64,000 nucleotides of DNA from Armillaria gallica. Lineage: Eukaryota > Basidiomycota > Agaricomycetes > Agaricales > Physalacriaceae. Below are positions 34,525 through 46,555 of the stretch, one piece after another. The stretch is from the NCBI GenBank assembly GCA_037576215.1, contig JBANDB010000009.1, positions 1,798,001-1,862,000 of the forward strand, given 5' to 3'. Made by a program: the position numbers and the translations under genes. The notes beneath the pieces are model-generated. The model was not told the origin of the DNA. It worked only from the letters and a program-made list of their open reading frames with translations, and ran no database searches. The first letter of the stretch is position 1. Each line of letters opens with the position of its first letter.

Positions 34525-35190
34525 TCATGTAAGCTTATCGAACGGCAGACACGTCGTATAAGTCCGATGTCGATAAATAAGTGGCAGCACCTCGCGCTTC
34601 AAACCAACCTCCTGGTCAACTTTCTCCACTCTCAACACCCGAGCGAGATACAGCTCCGACGAGAGCACCGGTGCCTCCGCCAACTTCTCTACACCCGACT
34701 CTAAAAAGTCCAAATCATGCAATGGTATCGGCGGCGCGACGAGGCGACACGAAATGGCTCCCAACGACCCAGACAAAACGGGTATCCCCTCTTCACTGTG
34801 GGTGTGCGGTATGCGATCCCACATGGTCTCCGTCGCGTTGACAAAGTCTTCTGCCCTGTGAGACTGGTGTTCTGCGAGTATGTTCACGACGAGGTGTGGT
34901 GTGGAAGGGTTCGGGGGGATAGTTTTGATAGCGTTGGCCAGACGGGAAGGCATACGCAGGGAGAAAGCGACGAGGGGGTGGGGGTCGAGGGCGATGGACG
35001 TGAATGACGAGAGCGTCGCGCCGTGGTAGCGGTAGCCCTCACGCGTCAATGCTGTCACGACCGCTACGGGCTGGGCTGCCCTTCGCATGAGGTCACGGAA
35101 GTCATTCTTCACTGTCTCCTCGGTGGATATCGTGGCAGAAAAACTTCGGATCAAGCGTCGAGCATGATGGAGCCTTTTGAGAAGAAACAT
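34525..35190 (-). CDS. Flavin-reductase-like FMN-binding split-barrel protein, 221 aa, likely mitochondrial
   Basis: Single-exon gene. The N-terminus MFLLKRLHHARRLIRSFSAT is Arg-rich, acid-free and amphipathic, a good mitochondrial presequence. The flavin reductase domain begins near residue 35: FRDLMRRAAQPVAVVTALT, then HGATLSSFTSIALDPHPLVA (the ATLSSF/SxSLDPPL signature that contacts FMN), SRLANAIK, HLVVNILAEHQ and GAISCRLVAPPIPLHDLDFL. The C-terminus ends with a PLIYRHRTYTTC element typical of the family. Such proteins supply reduced flavin to a monooxygenase or act as oxidoreductases on their own; no partner gene is adjacent. Length fits the family. Confidence 0.88.
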   Translation of the reverse strand: MFLLKRLHHARRLIRSFSATISTEETVKNDFRDLMRRAAQPVAVVTALTREGYRYHGATLSSFTSIALDPHPLVAFSLRMPSRLANAIKTIPPNPSTPHLVVNILAEHQSHRAEDFVNATETMWDRIPHTHSEEGIPVLSGSLGAISCRLVAPPIPLHDLDFLESGVEKLAEAPVLSSELYLARVLRVEKVDQEVGLKREVLPLIYRHRTYTTCLPFDKLT

Positions 35191-35935
35191 GGCCTTGTTG
35201 ACAAGTGCTGTCCACTTGACCCTTCGGCGTCAATACCCAACAAGAACAAATTGAGATATATCGACAAAAAAATGTTTACTTATTCTAAGATCTAAGCACT
35301 AGGAGGTATCGATATCGGGCGTACTATTAGAGGAATATTGTTGTAATGTAACGACGTGAACAAATTTGATAAAAATAACGGCGAGATTGAAGCAGATTGC
35401 AGATGAATGGAGGGGGACGCGGGCTCCGATGATTGTACTCCTCTGCTACTACTTAAGTCTCGTTGATAGTACGGGGTTAGGGTCGGGAAAGCACCGAGTC
35501 GTCTGTGAATTAACCTCGTTAGTGAAACAACGTGAACAACAGATCAGTACTACCTTCTTCCGCGCTTGGTCGTAGGATTGCATGAAGAACGGATTGATAG
35601 GCGCCTACGTCTTGCGTGAAGCCTGAGGATGTCGATTGATACTGGAGCCTCTGCTCTCAATCGTGAGAGTTCTTGCCTAATGTGCATCCTTATACGCAAT
35701 AGTCCAGAAACACAGAAGGAGTCTTATCGCGATGGCAGTGTGAGCTTGCTCGGAGCCAGGCGAGTCTGTAAGCTCGAGAAACGATGGCGATCCTGACGGC
35801 GTGGGCGAAGTTTCAACCTGGGACTGATCGATATTAGTCGCAATGTATTCGGAGTGTTCGACCAGACAGATATCGACGATAGCTTGGCACGATAGATTTC
35901 TTGATAAGATCCCTCAATAGATTGCGAGCTATCGA
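35191..35935. other. Intergenic, no gene seen
   Basis: Between the flavin-reductase start and the end of the upstream multi-pass gene. A possible GC donor (aag/gcaagc) at the end of the latter gene leaves open an extra 3' exon here, but I found no convincing continuation. Confidence 0.45.
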
Positions 35936-36865
35936 TTATGTTGCGCTTGCCTTAGCATGTTCGTCCAGAGACCTAGTATCCACGATCTCATCGCGGAAGA
36001 CCTGTGCCACGTCGGCTGTGTACGATGACAGAACGACGGGTCCAATGATAAGGACGGATTGAAGATAAGGCAATAAGAAAATCAGAAATGACGCCTTACT
36101 AGTAGTGGTGGATGATCAGTAGATGCTGGAAAGCAGTAAAGTAATTGTCTAACCTCCGCTTCTTCACTATCGGGTTTTGTGCATCGTGAAATGGCCTCAC
36201 TATCGGTCAGAAATGGTAGAATGACGGCCGGCAAGGTGGAGATGAGCTTCTGAGAGAGGAAATGTGAACAAGTTCCGATGGTAAACTGCAAACATAGACG
36301 TTACATCGACGTTAGAAACCGCGCCAGCATCAGCATCACGCTCAGGAATGCGTTCCGACGGGACATCGTCCGTGTTCGTTTCGACAGGTTTGGTCGGCTT
36401 CTTTCGCTGAAGGAACAATCCAATAGAGAAGAGGGCGAGAGGGGTCACACAAGCTACAGTAAGGCTTGATATACGAGAGCAAGGCGGGGGCTAGAATATC
36501 ACATGTGGAGAATGGGACGATGTGGTTTGTTTTACTGAACGCAAACAGGAAGTCCAGCGTACAACCCAGGGATGTTCCAAAAACGCAGGTGACGAGACAG
36601 GTCATGAAGGGAGAGGTGTGTTTGATGAATAAGCGAGTAGGTACAATATCATATAAGCAGAAGAGACCATGGGGATGCCGACCAAGGATATGAAAGCTCC
36701 GATGGGAACAAGGGTGGGACTCACTCGAGTAAGGAACAACGGGGGAGGTCGTGTTGATGTAAGAAGGGCATCGAAGATGGTTTCCGGCCAATCCAATTCT
36801 GGCGACCCTAAGATTGCGTCCACAAGATTGAAGTACACTGTTATCGCCGTGGCAAGGAAACTCAT
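35936..36865 (-). CDS. Multi-pass membrane protein of unknown function, about 236 aa, with one frame break
   Basis: The model is complement(join(35936..36094,36154..36285,36365..36453,36536..36865)); 710 nt are present and one added base gives 237 codons. Predicted membrane segments include LVPIGAFISLVGIPMVSS, FMTCLVTCVFGTSLGCTLDF, CVTPLALFSIGLFLQ, KLISTLPAVILPFL and ASFLIFLLPYLQSVLIIGPV. The frame shifts near 36651-36656, where the sequence passes from IPMVSSAY into YDIVPTRLFIKH without any AG acceptor in between. Either the gene is damaged or one base is missing in a short T run. Two introns (79 and 82 bp) are longer than average and less certain. I do not recognise the family. Confidence 0.6.
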
Positions 36866-37432
36866 GGTGGTGGCGAGAAGTCAAGATGGAACGGGTTTGT
36901 TTGGTTTCGTATGTCTTGATATATACTGGCAACTTGATTCGGACATGTCATCGAGCCAGATAAATGACGAGCGCGCCTAAAGGTGGCAAGGTGGTAGACA
37001 TGGATCGACAAGACCTTTAGATATCTTTCTGCAGCCAAAATCGCATCTCAGAAAGAAATTTGTTTGTAGAGCGACCATTAAAATTGTCCATGAGAGCTTT
37101 GGCGTGCGCCGCGCTCTTTGCTGACTAAAGGTCTATATTTTGGTATATTTCAAACTCAGAAATGTCCTTTTTTTTTGTGGCAGCAGGAGCCTTCCGACTA
37201 TATTCCGACTAGCGGAATAGCACGCCAAGGACGTTGTACTCGGCCCGTTAGTGAGTCGAGGTCTGTAACCTCGTGCGTGTTTGAAGTTTGGAGTTATTAA
37301 TATGTAGCGAATTTTCAGAGAGCGAAGGCGCCGCATTATAGACTCGACCGACCACTCGAGGTAAATGCATTTACGCACTGATTTCGTACTTTGTCGAGCA
37401 AGTCTCGTGTGAGACTCCATCGCGTAGGCTCC

Positions 37433-37458
37433 GGCCTGATCCTGTTTGGGATCAGGCC
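37433..37458. repeat. Perfect 10-bp inverted repeat with 6-nt loop
   Basis: GGCCTGATCC (37433-37442), loop tgtttg, then GGATCAGGCC (37449-37458). A strong GC-rich hairpin in otherwise unremarkable non-coding DNA. Confidence 0.8.
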
Positions 37459-38699
37459 TTCATCGCCTTCGTGATAATACCCACTAACACCCCGTTTTCT
37501 CTTGTCCAGTCTTCAGGGAGGGAGCTTTCCTGCAGAAGCGTGCCCTGCCACGTTTTTAGGACAAGAGATATTTGTATCGCCTTCTTCCTGTATTTCTTTT
37601 TGTCTGATAGTATGCAATCCAGTCGCGTCCGACGGTTTACTGCGTTCAACCATCTTTACTCAACTTCACGCGGTGTGTAGTTGACCGTTCGTTTGTGACT
37701 CGGTCGTCTCGGATCTTCCATATGAGGTGCGCTGACTCTGATATCAATATCCGACGGAATCTTTCAGTACCTCATTTAGTTAGGCCTCAGAAATGTCCTA
37801 GAACTTGATTTTTTGTTACATACAGCGTGTAAGTACTAGTACTCTTGGTTATTGATGATTTTCGTGAGTATTTCTCATATATGTAGTCTTGACTATGAAT
37901 CTTCGGAACTGACTAACTTCACATGCAAACTCTAGTCTCTGTGCACCTCCGATTTGACGCTCACTGAACGTCCAATTCTTATACTGTATCTACAGATCGC
38001 TCCATCGTAAAATTTTGGAATGTCTACATGCATAGAAGGAGCAATGTAGATAGTAAACGTCCAGCAGTCACGAAGGTGAGCATTATCAAGGCATGTGTAC
38101 CAATGCTTTTGCTTATAGCTTATCGTTCTTCACATTAGTAGTGTTCATGCTCTCGGAAGGACGCGCCTCTACAGTGCTCCTTTTACATGCTGTATCGGTG
38201 TCACGCAGGCTGGATAAGCTTGCAGACACGTCGGAACTATCTTGGCTGCCTGGACGTTCAGTCCCGTGGCACTGTCTCTTGTCACAGTGCGAAACTATAC
38301 TCTCGATGCCAGTAACCCAGAGAGATGATCTGCACACTGGGAAGATGTGGTCGTATTTTTCTTCGACTCGCGGCGACATATCTTCGAAGAGGCTTGTGGA
38401 CTGTCTACACCACGGCGTTGACACGGACATTATCTTTGATTCTTATCATGTCCTACGATTTCATCTAGTTCATTGTCCGCCATAGATAAACGAACGCGCT
38501 GCCCGAGTTCAAGTCCGAGCCGGTCGGGCTCCAAGCATAACGCTGTCATTTCTGAGTCGTCTCAATTACATGTTTGGCGCTGGTCTACGGTTCAAGTGTT
38601 CATCCAATCTACCCGCCTTGCGTCGTATTGCTACTCTGTTCTATAGAAGGCGTGTTCTCCTTCGACGCGCCGGTCACGCACCGATCGAGGGAAGATTGG

Positions 38700-38707
38700 T
38701 ATATAAT
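38700..38707 (+). promoter_or_regulatory. TATA box
   Basis: TATATAAT, 54 bp before the ATG at 38761, which itself has an accaccATG context. The spacing suits the following gene. Confidence 0.5.
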
Positions 38708-38760
38708 CAACCACAGATCGAGGAATCCAACCTATCACATCTTTACCAAGGACTACCACC

Positions 38761-41369
38761 ATGCTCTACTGTTCGGGTATCCCTTTCGCTAATCTCTTCT
38801 CCCTCCTCATCACCGCGGTTTTCAAGATGTTCCGTCCCACCTCCTCCGGCATGGAAGGACCTTCCTTCCAGGAAGACACCCTCGCCTATGGTGTCGCCGT
38901 TCATATCGACACCATCAACGTTACCTTGAAAGCCGACGTCCTTCTAGATGACCCTTTGGCCTGGGTGGTCACAGACACGGTTGACAACATCGTGGAGACT
39001 GTCGCCCCAAGCTCGAAGGAAATCAAATCCATCGTTGAGCTGGTATCGGTCACATCGACTGTGCTGTCGGTTGTCCCGACCTCAGCCAACGGCAAAACCG
39101 TTCCCAAGGTCGTGCAAGTTGCGCCGACCCTGGGAATGGTAACTACAATCAGACAGACACCCCGGCCATCTGGCACGTCGGTTTCCTTTGCATCATGCCA
39201 GACGCCTTTTCTCGTCGCTCGCTCAAATCCTCAGGATCGCTTCTTCGACAAGCTGGTCTTCCTTGTCTTCCTGGGATTAGCGATAGCCATGGGCGTCTTG
39301 GTTCTCCTTGGTCTCGATTCCGGTGCCCTTGTTGCTGTCCTCGACTTCCTTCTCCTACTCTTCCGTGCAATGGGTGAAGAAGCCGCGATCGAAGAAGCCG
39401 TAGGAATAGTTTCCTTTGTGTGGAGACTGCTGTTTCAGGATGAGATCTCGGAGGCGGATGTGCCTACAGCGGATCAAGAAGAGCATGACACAGATTCATC
39501 ACTAGGTTTGGATCGTCAGGTGAGTCTCGTAACCATGCTCTAGCTTTTGGTTTTTCAACAGTATGCTTTCAGCTGACAGGCAATACGACATCCGAGAATG
39601 TCACGTATGGAAATGATCGTCTTCAGTCTGTTATCAGGCGATCCATTGGATCGAAGTTATATGTCTGTTGGGACAAGGTAAGCATAATCAATTGCGCTTT
39701 TGATGCCCGCGCTCATCTGACATATTCGTAGGAAATATCGTTGGCAGTTGAGGACGTGGTTTTAAACCGTGACGCTTCGGACTCCACACTCACGCCGTCT
39801 ATGGTCCGCTTGTCAGCAAGTCGTGATGTGAGTGCTATACAGCATATGCGTAGAACGGTTCCTTATAAGTTTCATTCAGAACTTACGGACCTTCGCCTCA
39901 ATGGCCTTCTTCTCTTCTGTAAATAATGATGCAGAAGAAACCGCCATTGAGAGTGTGTCCCCAGTAGCTTCTAGGACCGATTTCGCGGAAGACTCAGTCA
40001 ATGATAGCCAGGCCGAGGTGAGCATGGTCGACATATTATTTGGATACATCTCTTGATTGTTCATGTCGTACAGGTGAATCGCATATCTGCACTAAGCGTT
40101 CGGCCCGCCATTTCCGACTTGGATGTGGCTTCGCTGGCACGCACTTGGACGGTTGTTAGGCAAGGCACGGTGGAGTTGGAAGGTCTCGAACCTAGTCTCT
40201 TTTCAAGCGGGGTGGGCAATACAGAACGTCCCCATACCCATGATTACTCATTGCCATATTTTCAGCACTCCGAGACGACTAGAGACGACTTGCTCTCATT
40301 ACCAGAGACCTACGTTCCTGTCCGCCTTGACGGCTTTTACGCCTTGGAGCAAGCGGTCGATGCAGAGGTTACTGAGGATGGGGTGAGTGCGGTCTTTTGA
40401 TTATATTGAATCGCGTAATTGACGTTCAATGCCACATAGAACATGTCCTTAATGCACGCTTCGACGTCCTATTCCTTTAATCCAGGTCCCCGCGTAGCTA
40501 CCTCGGGCTCCTCATTTGAGCAGACCGCTGTTGACGATGATGCCAAGTCACGGACTGCTGTTGCCACCGCGTCGTCGCATCCCCGCGTCCCCGTGGCGTC
40601 CCGGCGAAGGAAGGCTTCATCTGTTCCCTCTCTTCAGGAAGGGCATACGCCTGCGACCACTCATCCATCCCCTTCCCGCAAACCTATCTATCCTGGCAAG
40701 CCCGTATCTCGAACGGGAGTCAAGGCGCCATTAATCAATCCCTCGGTCCGACCTTCCCCATCCAAACACCCAGAGAACCTTCGTTCTTCCTCCTGCGTTG
40801 CAAGAGCAGAAGCAGAAGCAGAAAGGTCTATCTCCACGCCGATATGGACACCTCGCAGAGGTTAGCATCGTCTATTGAGTATTGTGAATTGCTTGCTAAC
40901 ATGTAATGCTGTGTAGGGCATGGTTCGCATTTCTCCCCCGCGGCCGTCGAACCCCGTTCTGCGTTCGACGTCCTCAGATTACTCCCTAGAGGATGGTCCG
41001 TTCCAAACACAGGCTCGTGCGGCTGCCCTTCCTATTCGGAAGGATGCTTTGCCTGCCCGATATGGACAAACAAGACGCCTGGAGTCTACCTCTTCGCGGT
41101 CGTCCCAGCCAGAACGCCACACTCCCAGCCGTTTCCCAGTGCTGGCGCCGAGAACGCGCGCGCAGGAAGAAAGCGGTTCTCCTGCAAGGCGAACACGGTC
41201 TTGTGTGAGCCTTCATTCATTCTATTGTATCTTTCATGGTCCTAACATGATTCTCAGTCTGGTTGTTCATTCTAATTGATGAACCGATCAGAAAGAAAAT
41301 CCAAAGAGCGCACGGAGACGACGAGGATGTCCACTAAACAACCTACTACGTTTCCGGGTTGGGATCTGA
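38761..41369 (+). CDS. Membrane-anchored orphan with Ser/Arg-rich tail, about 730 aa, one frame break
   Basis: The model is join(38761..39519,39573..39677,39732..39827,39880..40017,40074..40382,40440..40860,40917..41204,41292..41369). An N-terminal hydrophobic stretch (IPFANLFSLLITAVFKMF) may be a signal peptide. A strong hydrophobic pair follows near residues 160-205 (LVFLVFLGLAIAMGVLVLLG, LVAVLDFLLLLFRAMG). The middle is acidic and the C-terminal half is Ser/Pro/Arg-rich (SRRRKASSVPS, SARRRRG), with many candidate phosphosites. Exon 7 fits only if one C is dropped from the CCCCC run at 40935-40939; the total then becomes 731 codons. The last exon and stop are ambiguous. I do not recognise the family. 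Confidence 0.6.
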
Positions 41370-43428
41370 GGGACGACCAGCGGTGCATCGGGACCGACGG
41401 GTTCTGGTGTATGCGGCTGGTTATTGAGGAATGACTGGTTCGCTGACGAGCTTACCGGTCCTTCCTCTATCCCTGGCAGATGAGGAACCTTGGAGACGGG
41501 GGCGGTTAACGAGCCATCCCCGTTCTCTGAGGAACCTCGGAGGGACCGTTGACTGCCGACAGGTAGTTGACGGTCTGTGCCCTAAATCCCTTCGCGCACA
41601 CAACAAATTACGACATCCTTCGACACCCTCGTCGTCTCCGCGTCTCCTCGATTTTCGGTCTCATCGTTGTCATTGGCTATTCGATCCGGACAACCGCGCC
41701 CGTGCTCATCTATATTATGACGTCCATATCTCTCCGTCGACATTGTATCCTTTCTCAGTCTATCAGTCTATCTCCAGCCTATAACATTTTTCCTATTTAT
41801 CACTTTTCTACCCCGTCTACCCTTTTCTTTCGTTCTTCTCTCTTTCTCTTTCCTTGTGTATACCATAGCCTATACCTCGCCCACTTGCATATTTCTCATT
41901 CGAGGTCAGCCTATCTGTTATGGTATTCCTCCAGTATCCCTAGTATGGCCCTTCTTCCCATCTCACGATGCTCACGATGCTCACGAATCGGAGTCACGAT
42001 CTTATGATACTTACGACCAAATGAATACATAGTTACCATCACGAACCTCTCGGCCGCAGTCGTGCGACTCAGCATGAGTCACACGTTATTTGCTAGAACA
42101 CTTAAGGACTGCGCCAACGAATGTACTACTTACCTTACAATTTATCTTGCTTTACGCATCACAACTCAGAGTGTTCTTAAGCACTTGCTGAACCTGCGCG
42201 GTTAATTAGCTATCAAGATTTTGAACTTTCCCTTCCGAGGTAAAGTTGAACCCATTTCTCATTTCGACTACTTACGTGTTACATAAGTGTCCCTCGTACG
42301 ATACTTCTTCTACTGCGTATTAGTCTCGTCTACAACACTATCATCATCACATTCCTACACCCATATCTGTTCGACATCTCTGGAATTTATCTTGGTCTTT
42401 ACCTAGCGTTCTTGGGAATATGTACTTTGAGTTGTTTCTTGTATCATCGCATCTTACAGACATGTATATCTAGCTATCCATCAATATATTCTAAACTTCC
42501 CAGCTAATGACGACGCTACCTTCATGAAACAAGTCTTTGCTTGCGATGAATGGCGTGTATCCAGTTTATCATGCAGAGTATTACAACGCTGCCGTGCGTT
42601 CTCGCGTTCCTTGAGTTAAACACCCCAATCCTTCAGACAATGCTTAATGCCGGCGAGTCGAATATGACAATGAAGCTACTTCAGCGTTTGAGCAGCACTA
42701 TTCACCCCGAAGAAGTGGTATCTCGTTCGGTCACCCCAAGCGAGATTGAAGTAGGATTCATGAGCAGGATCGAATATCGCATACAACCTGCTTGGGAATC
42801 CGGGATCAAATGGGCGTGCACTTTCCAAAAACGCGGTGTTTTCTTCTGTGAGTGTGATTGTCCAATGCCTCGATATTGGCCTTCAAGTGGTCCACCTTCC
42901 TGCCACCGATGATGGGGAAGACATACGGCATCTTTGCATCGCGTAGGCAATGGCCATTGAAATTTTTTAGAGAGCGGCTACGGCACCAACAACGCGAAAC
43001 GAGAACCAGCAGTGATGCTCTTGCCGCCGACTTCGAAGTTTATGAGCAGTCTTTTCCAGCACCTTGCATATTGCCTTTCGCTGAATTCGTTGATCCGTTT
43101 CCGTGTCCTCTAGACATTCACTGGCGTTGCCATTGGCTTGGCATGTATCACTGCGTTGTCCAGGTTGGCATTGCCTGCAAATGTTCGGACCAAGAAAAAT
43201 GCAAGGTTAACCCGGACCGTAAACAGCCTGGGTCACGCGGACTCGGCAGCACTCGACCACGTGATCGCGACCAAGTTATTCCGATCTTGATTGGTCTTAG
43301 AAAGTTTCTTCCGTTACGTTAAGGCTTCAGTTTTCCTTACCAAGTCTTCTGGTGCTGATAATTTTCTTTCCTTAAGCACGCCCTGACCACCAGCTAATCA
43401 TCAGATCCATGAATCACTAGTACATGCC
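41370..43428. other. Intergenic, no gene supported
   Basis: The first kilobase is pyrimidine-rich (ctttctctttcc-type) and looks like a 3' flank. Frames at 42550-42912 and 42858-43322 have no recognisable domain. A hydrophobic frame near 41600-41760 could be a leftover of the preceding gene. Confidence 0.45.
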
Positions 43429-44593
43429 ATGGACATCCACATCCTCTCTGGCTCATTCAGTTCCCTTTCACTCTTCCTCCTTGCATTTTCTCCAGCGAAC
43501 CGTTCCCTCCGACTCCTCCGAACTATACCTGGCTCTGGACCACACCAGTACATCGCTCAGACTCCTCAGGCAGTATATGCAACGACATGGGCGTCTCCAC
43601 CCGCCCTACACGCATGGGCGCTGCCTTCTTTGGCCCATATCGGCAGTACGCCCATCACAGCAACATCGTCGTATATCGCAACCCTCGACTCTCATGCATA
43701 CTCCATGGGCGGCCCACAGGGGAAGTACACGCTCTTGACCCGACGTCCGGCATCTGGGGACAGAAAATCCAAGAAATCCTGTTCGTCGAACCCGATGAAC
43801 TGGAAGAAGCTGATAAGACGCGGAAAGCGCTGAGATACGGTTCTCATGCGATAGAGTTCACGAGTGATGGGAATTACGGGTTCGTTCCGGTCCTTGGAAC
43901 GGAGGAGATACATATCTTCAAGCGAGATCCCAATGGGATGCTTGAACGCGTAGGGAAAGCCAAGGGACAGGCCGGAGATGGCCCGCGGCATGTGAAAGTG
44001 CATCCCAACGGAGAAGTTGTCTACTGTGTGGCCGAGCATAGTAACAAATTGGACGTGTATACCTTCAATACCACGCCTATACCGTCTCTCACGCTCGTCG
44101 GTTCTCAGCCTCTCTACGCTTCCGGTTCATCCCTGTCCTACCGGGGCGACACCCTCTTACTCACGCCTTCAGCCAATCAGATATTCGCCACCACTCGCGG
44201 GGCGACCTCCCTCGATCCAGGCTACATTGCCGTCTTCTCCCTTTCTTCGTCCGGCCTGTTTAGTGGCCAGGCCGAGTACTACGAGACCCCAACCTCGGGA
44301 GGGAAGGCCCATGCCATCGACTTGCTCTCCAAGTCTGCATCGCCCTCCTCAGACCAGGAGACCTTCGCGTTCCAACGGAATCAGTCTGGATACTCCTCAC
44401 GGATGACGATCCGTGCACTCGAACTGCCCAGCCTTGCGCGAGTGTACGCATTCTTGAATGGGATGGCTGGGGTACGGGTGGGATACATGAAGTTGCTGTG
44501 TATGCTGGGACGGAGATGCAGGGTGGAAGTCACGCTATTTTCTTACGCGAACATGCGGCTACTGAGGGGGAGGCGCGGCATGATGAATTGTAG
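43429..44593 (+). CDS. 3-carboxy-cis,cis-muconate cyclase-like lactonase (7-bladed beta-propeller), two frame breaks
   Basis: Intronless gene of the Lactonase family. It is related to the fungal enzymes that cyclise 3-carboxymuconate in aromatic (protocatechuate) breakdown and to 6-phosphogluconolactonases. Visible blocks are YATTWASPPALHAWALPS, PITATSSYIATLDSHAYSMG, GEVHALDPTSGIWGQKIQE, ALRYGSHAIEFTSDGNYGFV, GDGPRHVKVHPNGEVVYCVA, ETPTSGGKAHAI, ILLTDDDP and RILEWDGWGTGGIHEVAVYA. The reading frame breaks twice: at the CCC run 43713-43715 and at CC 44354-44355. Adding one base at each gives 389 codons and restores every family block. So the gene is either a young pseudogene or carries sequencing indels. 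No other aromatic-pathway gene is next to it. Confidence 0.75.
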
Positions 44594-45401
44594 AGTCGCC
44601 AATACTTGCTGAAACATCCGATTGTTGAACGCATCGGAGTGCTGTACATACTGATCGTAAGTGACTACGACACATGCTATAAATCAAAAGGGAATCGGAT
44701 CGATGTCCAATTGTACATTTAACTCACTTGTGAATGATCTGGCCTTGAAGCCAAAGTTCATTCTGGATGTAACATGTAATGGAGTGTGAGAACTGGATTG
44801 TTCTCTTCGAAGAAAGTGGTATCCGGGAGCCACGACGACTAATAAAGACACCGCTCCTAAACAACTTCTTGATGGATCATGGGAACTTCTAGATCGACGT
44901 AGACGCTTGTTCAGAGGTAACAGTTAGAAAAACAGAGGCATGGATAGGTACGACTGCATGGTAGTTCACCAAGGCTCAGGATTGAATACTACCTCTGCAA
45001 GTGGGTTCGCACAGAACGTAGTCGAACAATCGAACGATTGTGGTGGAAGATTCAGAGATCGTCAAGAGAATGCGAAGATCTTCGAAGTCGAGGAAGCGGA
45101 GTCGTCAGGTGAGATCGGCGGTCCGATGGTTCTGTCGGTTCTGCAAATGCGCTGGAGTTGCGGCACCGCGTACTTCCAAAAAGGACGAGCTTTTACTCGG
45201 TTTCAGTGGCGGAAGCACGACGGATAAAATGATGCACATACCGCATAAGTAACCCGGTGTGACGACCTGGAGAATACACGCGACTGAGGTAGAGAAGGGT
45301 GCGGTCAGACATTTAAATAATACTGTCTCTAAACAAGAATCCTGATTGAAAGCAATTAGATTTCCAGAGATGGACTGATTAGATACACTACTAGAGTAAC
45401 A
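44594..45401. other. Convergent 3' intergenic region
   Basis: Between two convergent genes. Overlapping frames at 44940-45252 are Lys/Arg- and Cys-containing but fit no family; I treat them as chance. Confidence 0.5.
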
Positions 45402-46555
45402 TCATCCATAACCAGTCTCCCCAGCTCCTTCTCCCTTACCATTCACGCCATTTCGTTGGCTGACAGCAACGGGTTGAATGAAATCATCTTCCTCACTGAC
45501 AGGCTCATCACCATCGTTATCCTCTCTCTCCACTCGTTTGCCGGCAACCCCTTTGGCAGCTCTCTCACGAGCTCTTCGTCGCCTCCTGAGAATCTTCTTC
45601 CGCCTTCGGATCGCTCGCCGATACCCTTCTTCGTCGCCATAGAAGAGCTCATACTCACAGTACGCGCAGATCCACTCGTTGGTACCTTGTTGTGCAAGAG
45701 CCGTAGGTGTAGGAGTGCCGCTTTTCGATTTGCTCTTCCGCGGGGGTATCTCCGCAGTGAGGAACCTCACCGCCACGAATTCACTATTGGCATTGTTGAC
45801 GGGCTGCTCGGTGCCCGGAACGCGAGAGGGCACGTAGTTCCGCAAGTGATGAGGGTTCGAAGCATTCGCGAGGGCACTACGTTTCTTCTTCTTCTTCTTC
45901 GTATTCGGAGGAGGGGGCAGAGGTTTGATGGTGTTTGCAGCGGCAATAGGTTTCTTCTTTGGTGCTGATAACCGTTTCCGAAGTAGATCTACAGCGCTTT
46001 TTGTGTTTCGGAGGTTGGTGGTAGCTGGTCCAGGGTCAGCGTATGGTCAATTTGCGGAACCATTACAAGCTGACCTTCAGAAGGGTAATTGAAGGTAAAC
46101 TCAAACCCTTCGTAATCTTTGAGGGGAGGCCGTTTAACGACCGATCTTCCCGCTCGGACCACTTCCCTCCTTGAGAGTCGCCGACGTTTTCCATCCCTGT
46201 CTCCAAGCAGCCCAAGCGTCAATGCTCGTTCGACCACGTCTGCTTCTCCCTCCTCTACCAAGCCCTCGAGATGCTTCCGCCGAACACGAACACTCTCCTT
46301 GAACTGCATCCCGGCAGCAGTGATCCTCGAGACACGTCCCTGGACCTCGCCACCAATGACATGGGGAACCTTGCGTTTCTTGGCGTTGCCACCTTCGATG
46401 CGAGATTCTTCAAGGAGGTTCGTCAAAATCGGCATGTAGTACTCGAGGGGCAGAGGTGCAAGAGGCGGAGATGACGACGGTGATGTGCGTTGGCGTTTTG
46501 GGAGAGGCTTGACCCGGCGTAGCGGAGGCGTCAGAGGTGGTGAATAAGCCGACAT
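45402..46555 (-). CDS. Basic, probably nuclear orphan protein with CxxC motif, 367 aa
   Basis: The model is complement(join(45402..46024,46075..46555)), 1104 nt. The 50 bp intron (gtcagc donor) joins FEFTFNYPSE to ATTNLRNTKSAVDLL. The start is the ATG in accATGT. The protein is very basic: PLPKRQRTSPSSSPP at the N-terminus, KKRKVPHVIGGEV in the middle (a textbook SV40-type nuclear signal), PNTKKKKKKRSA, and RRAIRRRKKILRRRRRARER in the C-terminal third. Just before the last patch, WICAYCEYELFYGDEEGYRR holds a C-x2-C pair, maybe half of a metal site. The tail is acidic. I do not recognise the family; a nuclear or ribosome-related role is an inference from composition only. Confidence 0.72.

Larger units (their letters stand above)
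36866..38760. other. Divergent intergenic region with one hairpin
   Basis: About 1.9 kb between divergent genes. Frames (for example 38093-38485 plus) show no domain. It contains the 10-bp inverted repeat at 37433-37458 and the TATA box at 38700. Confidence 0.5.

Noticed and set aside
38497..38540. gttcaagtcc, a B-box-like sequence
   Set aside because: No T-stem pairing and no A box at the right distance; not a tRNA.
42550..43322. Two overlapping plus-strand frames with several Cys residues
   Set aside because: No conserved domain, no splice path that joins them, and no promoter signals.
44940..45252. Cys/Arg-rich overlapping frames that could be a zinc ribbon
   Set aside because: Spacing of cysteines fits no family and the frames are short and mutually overlapping.
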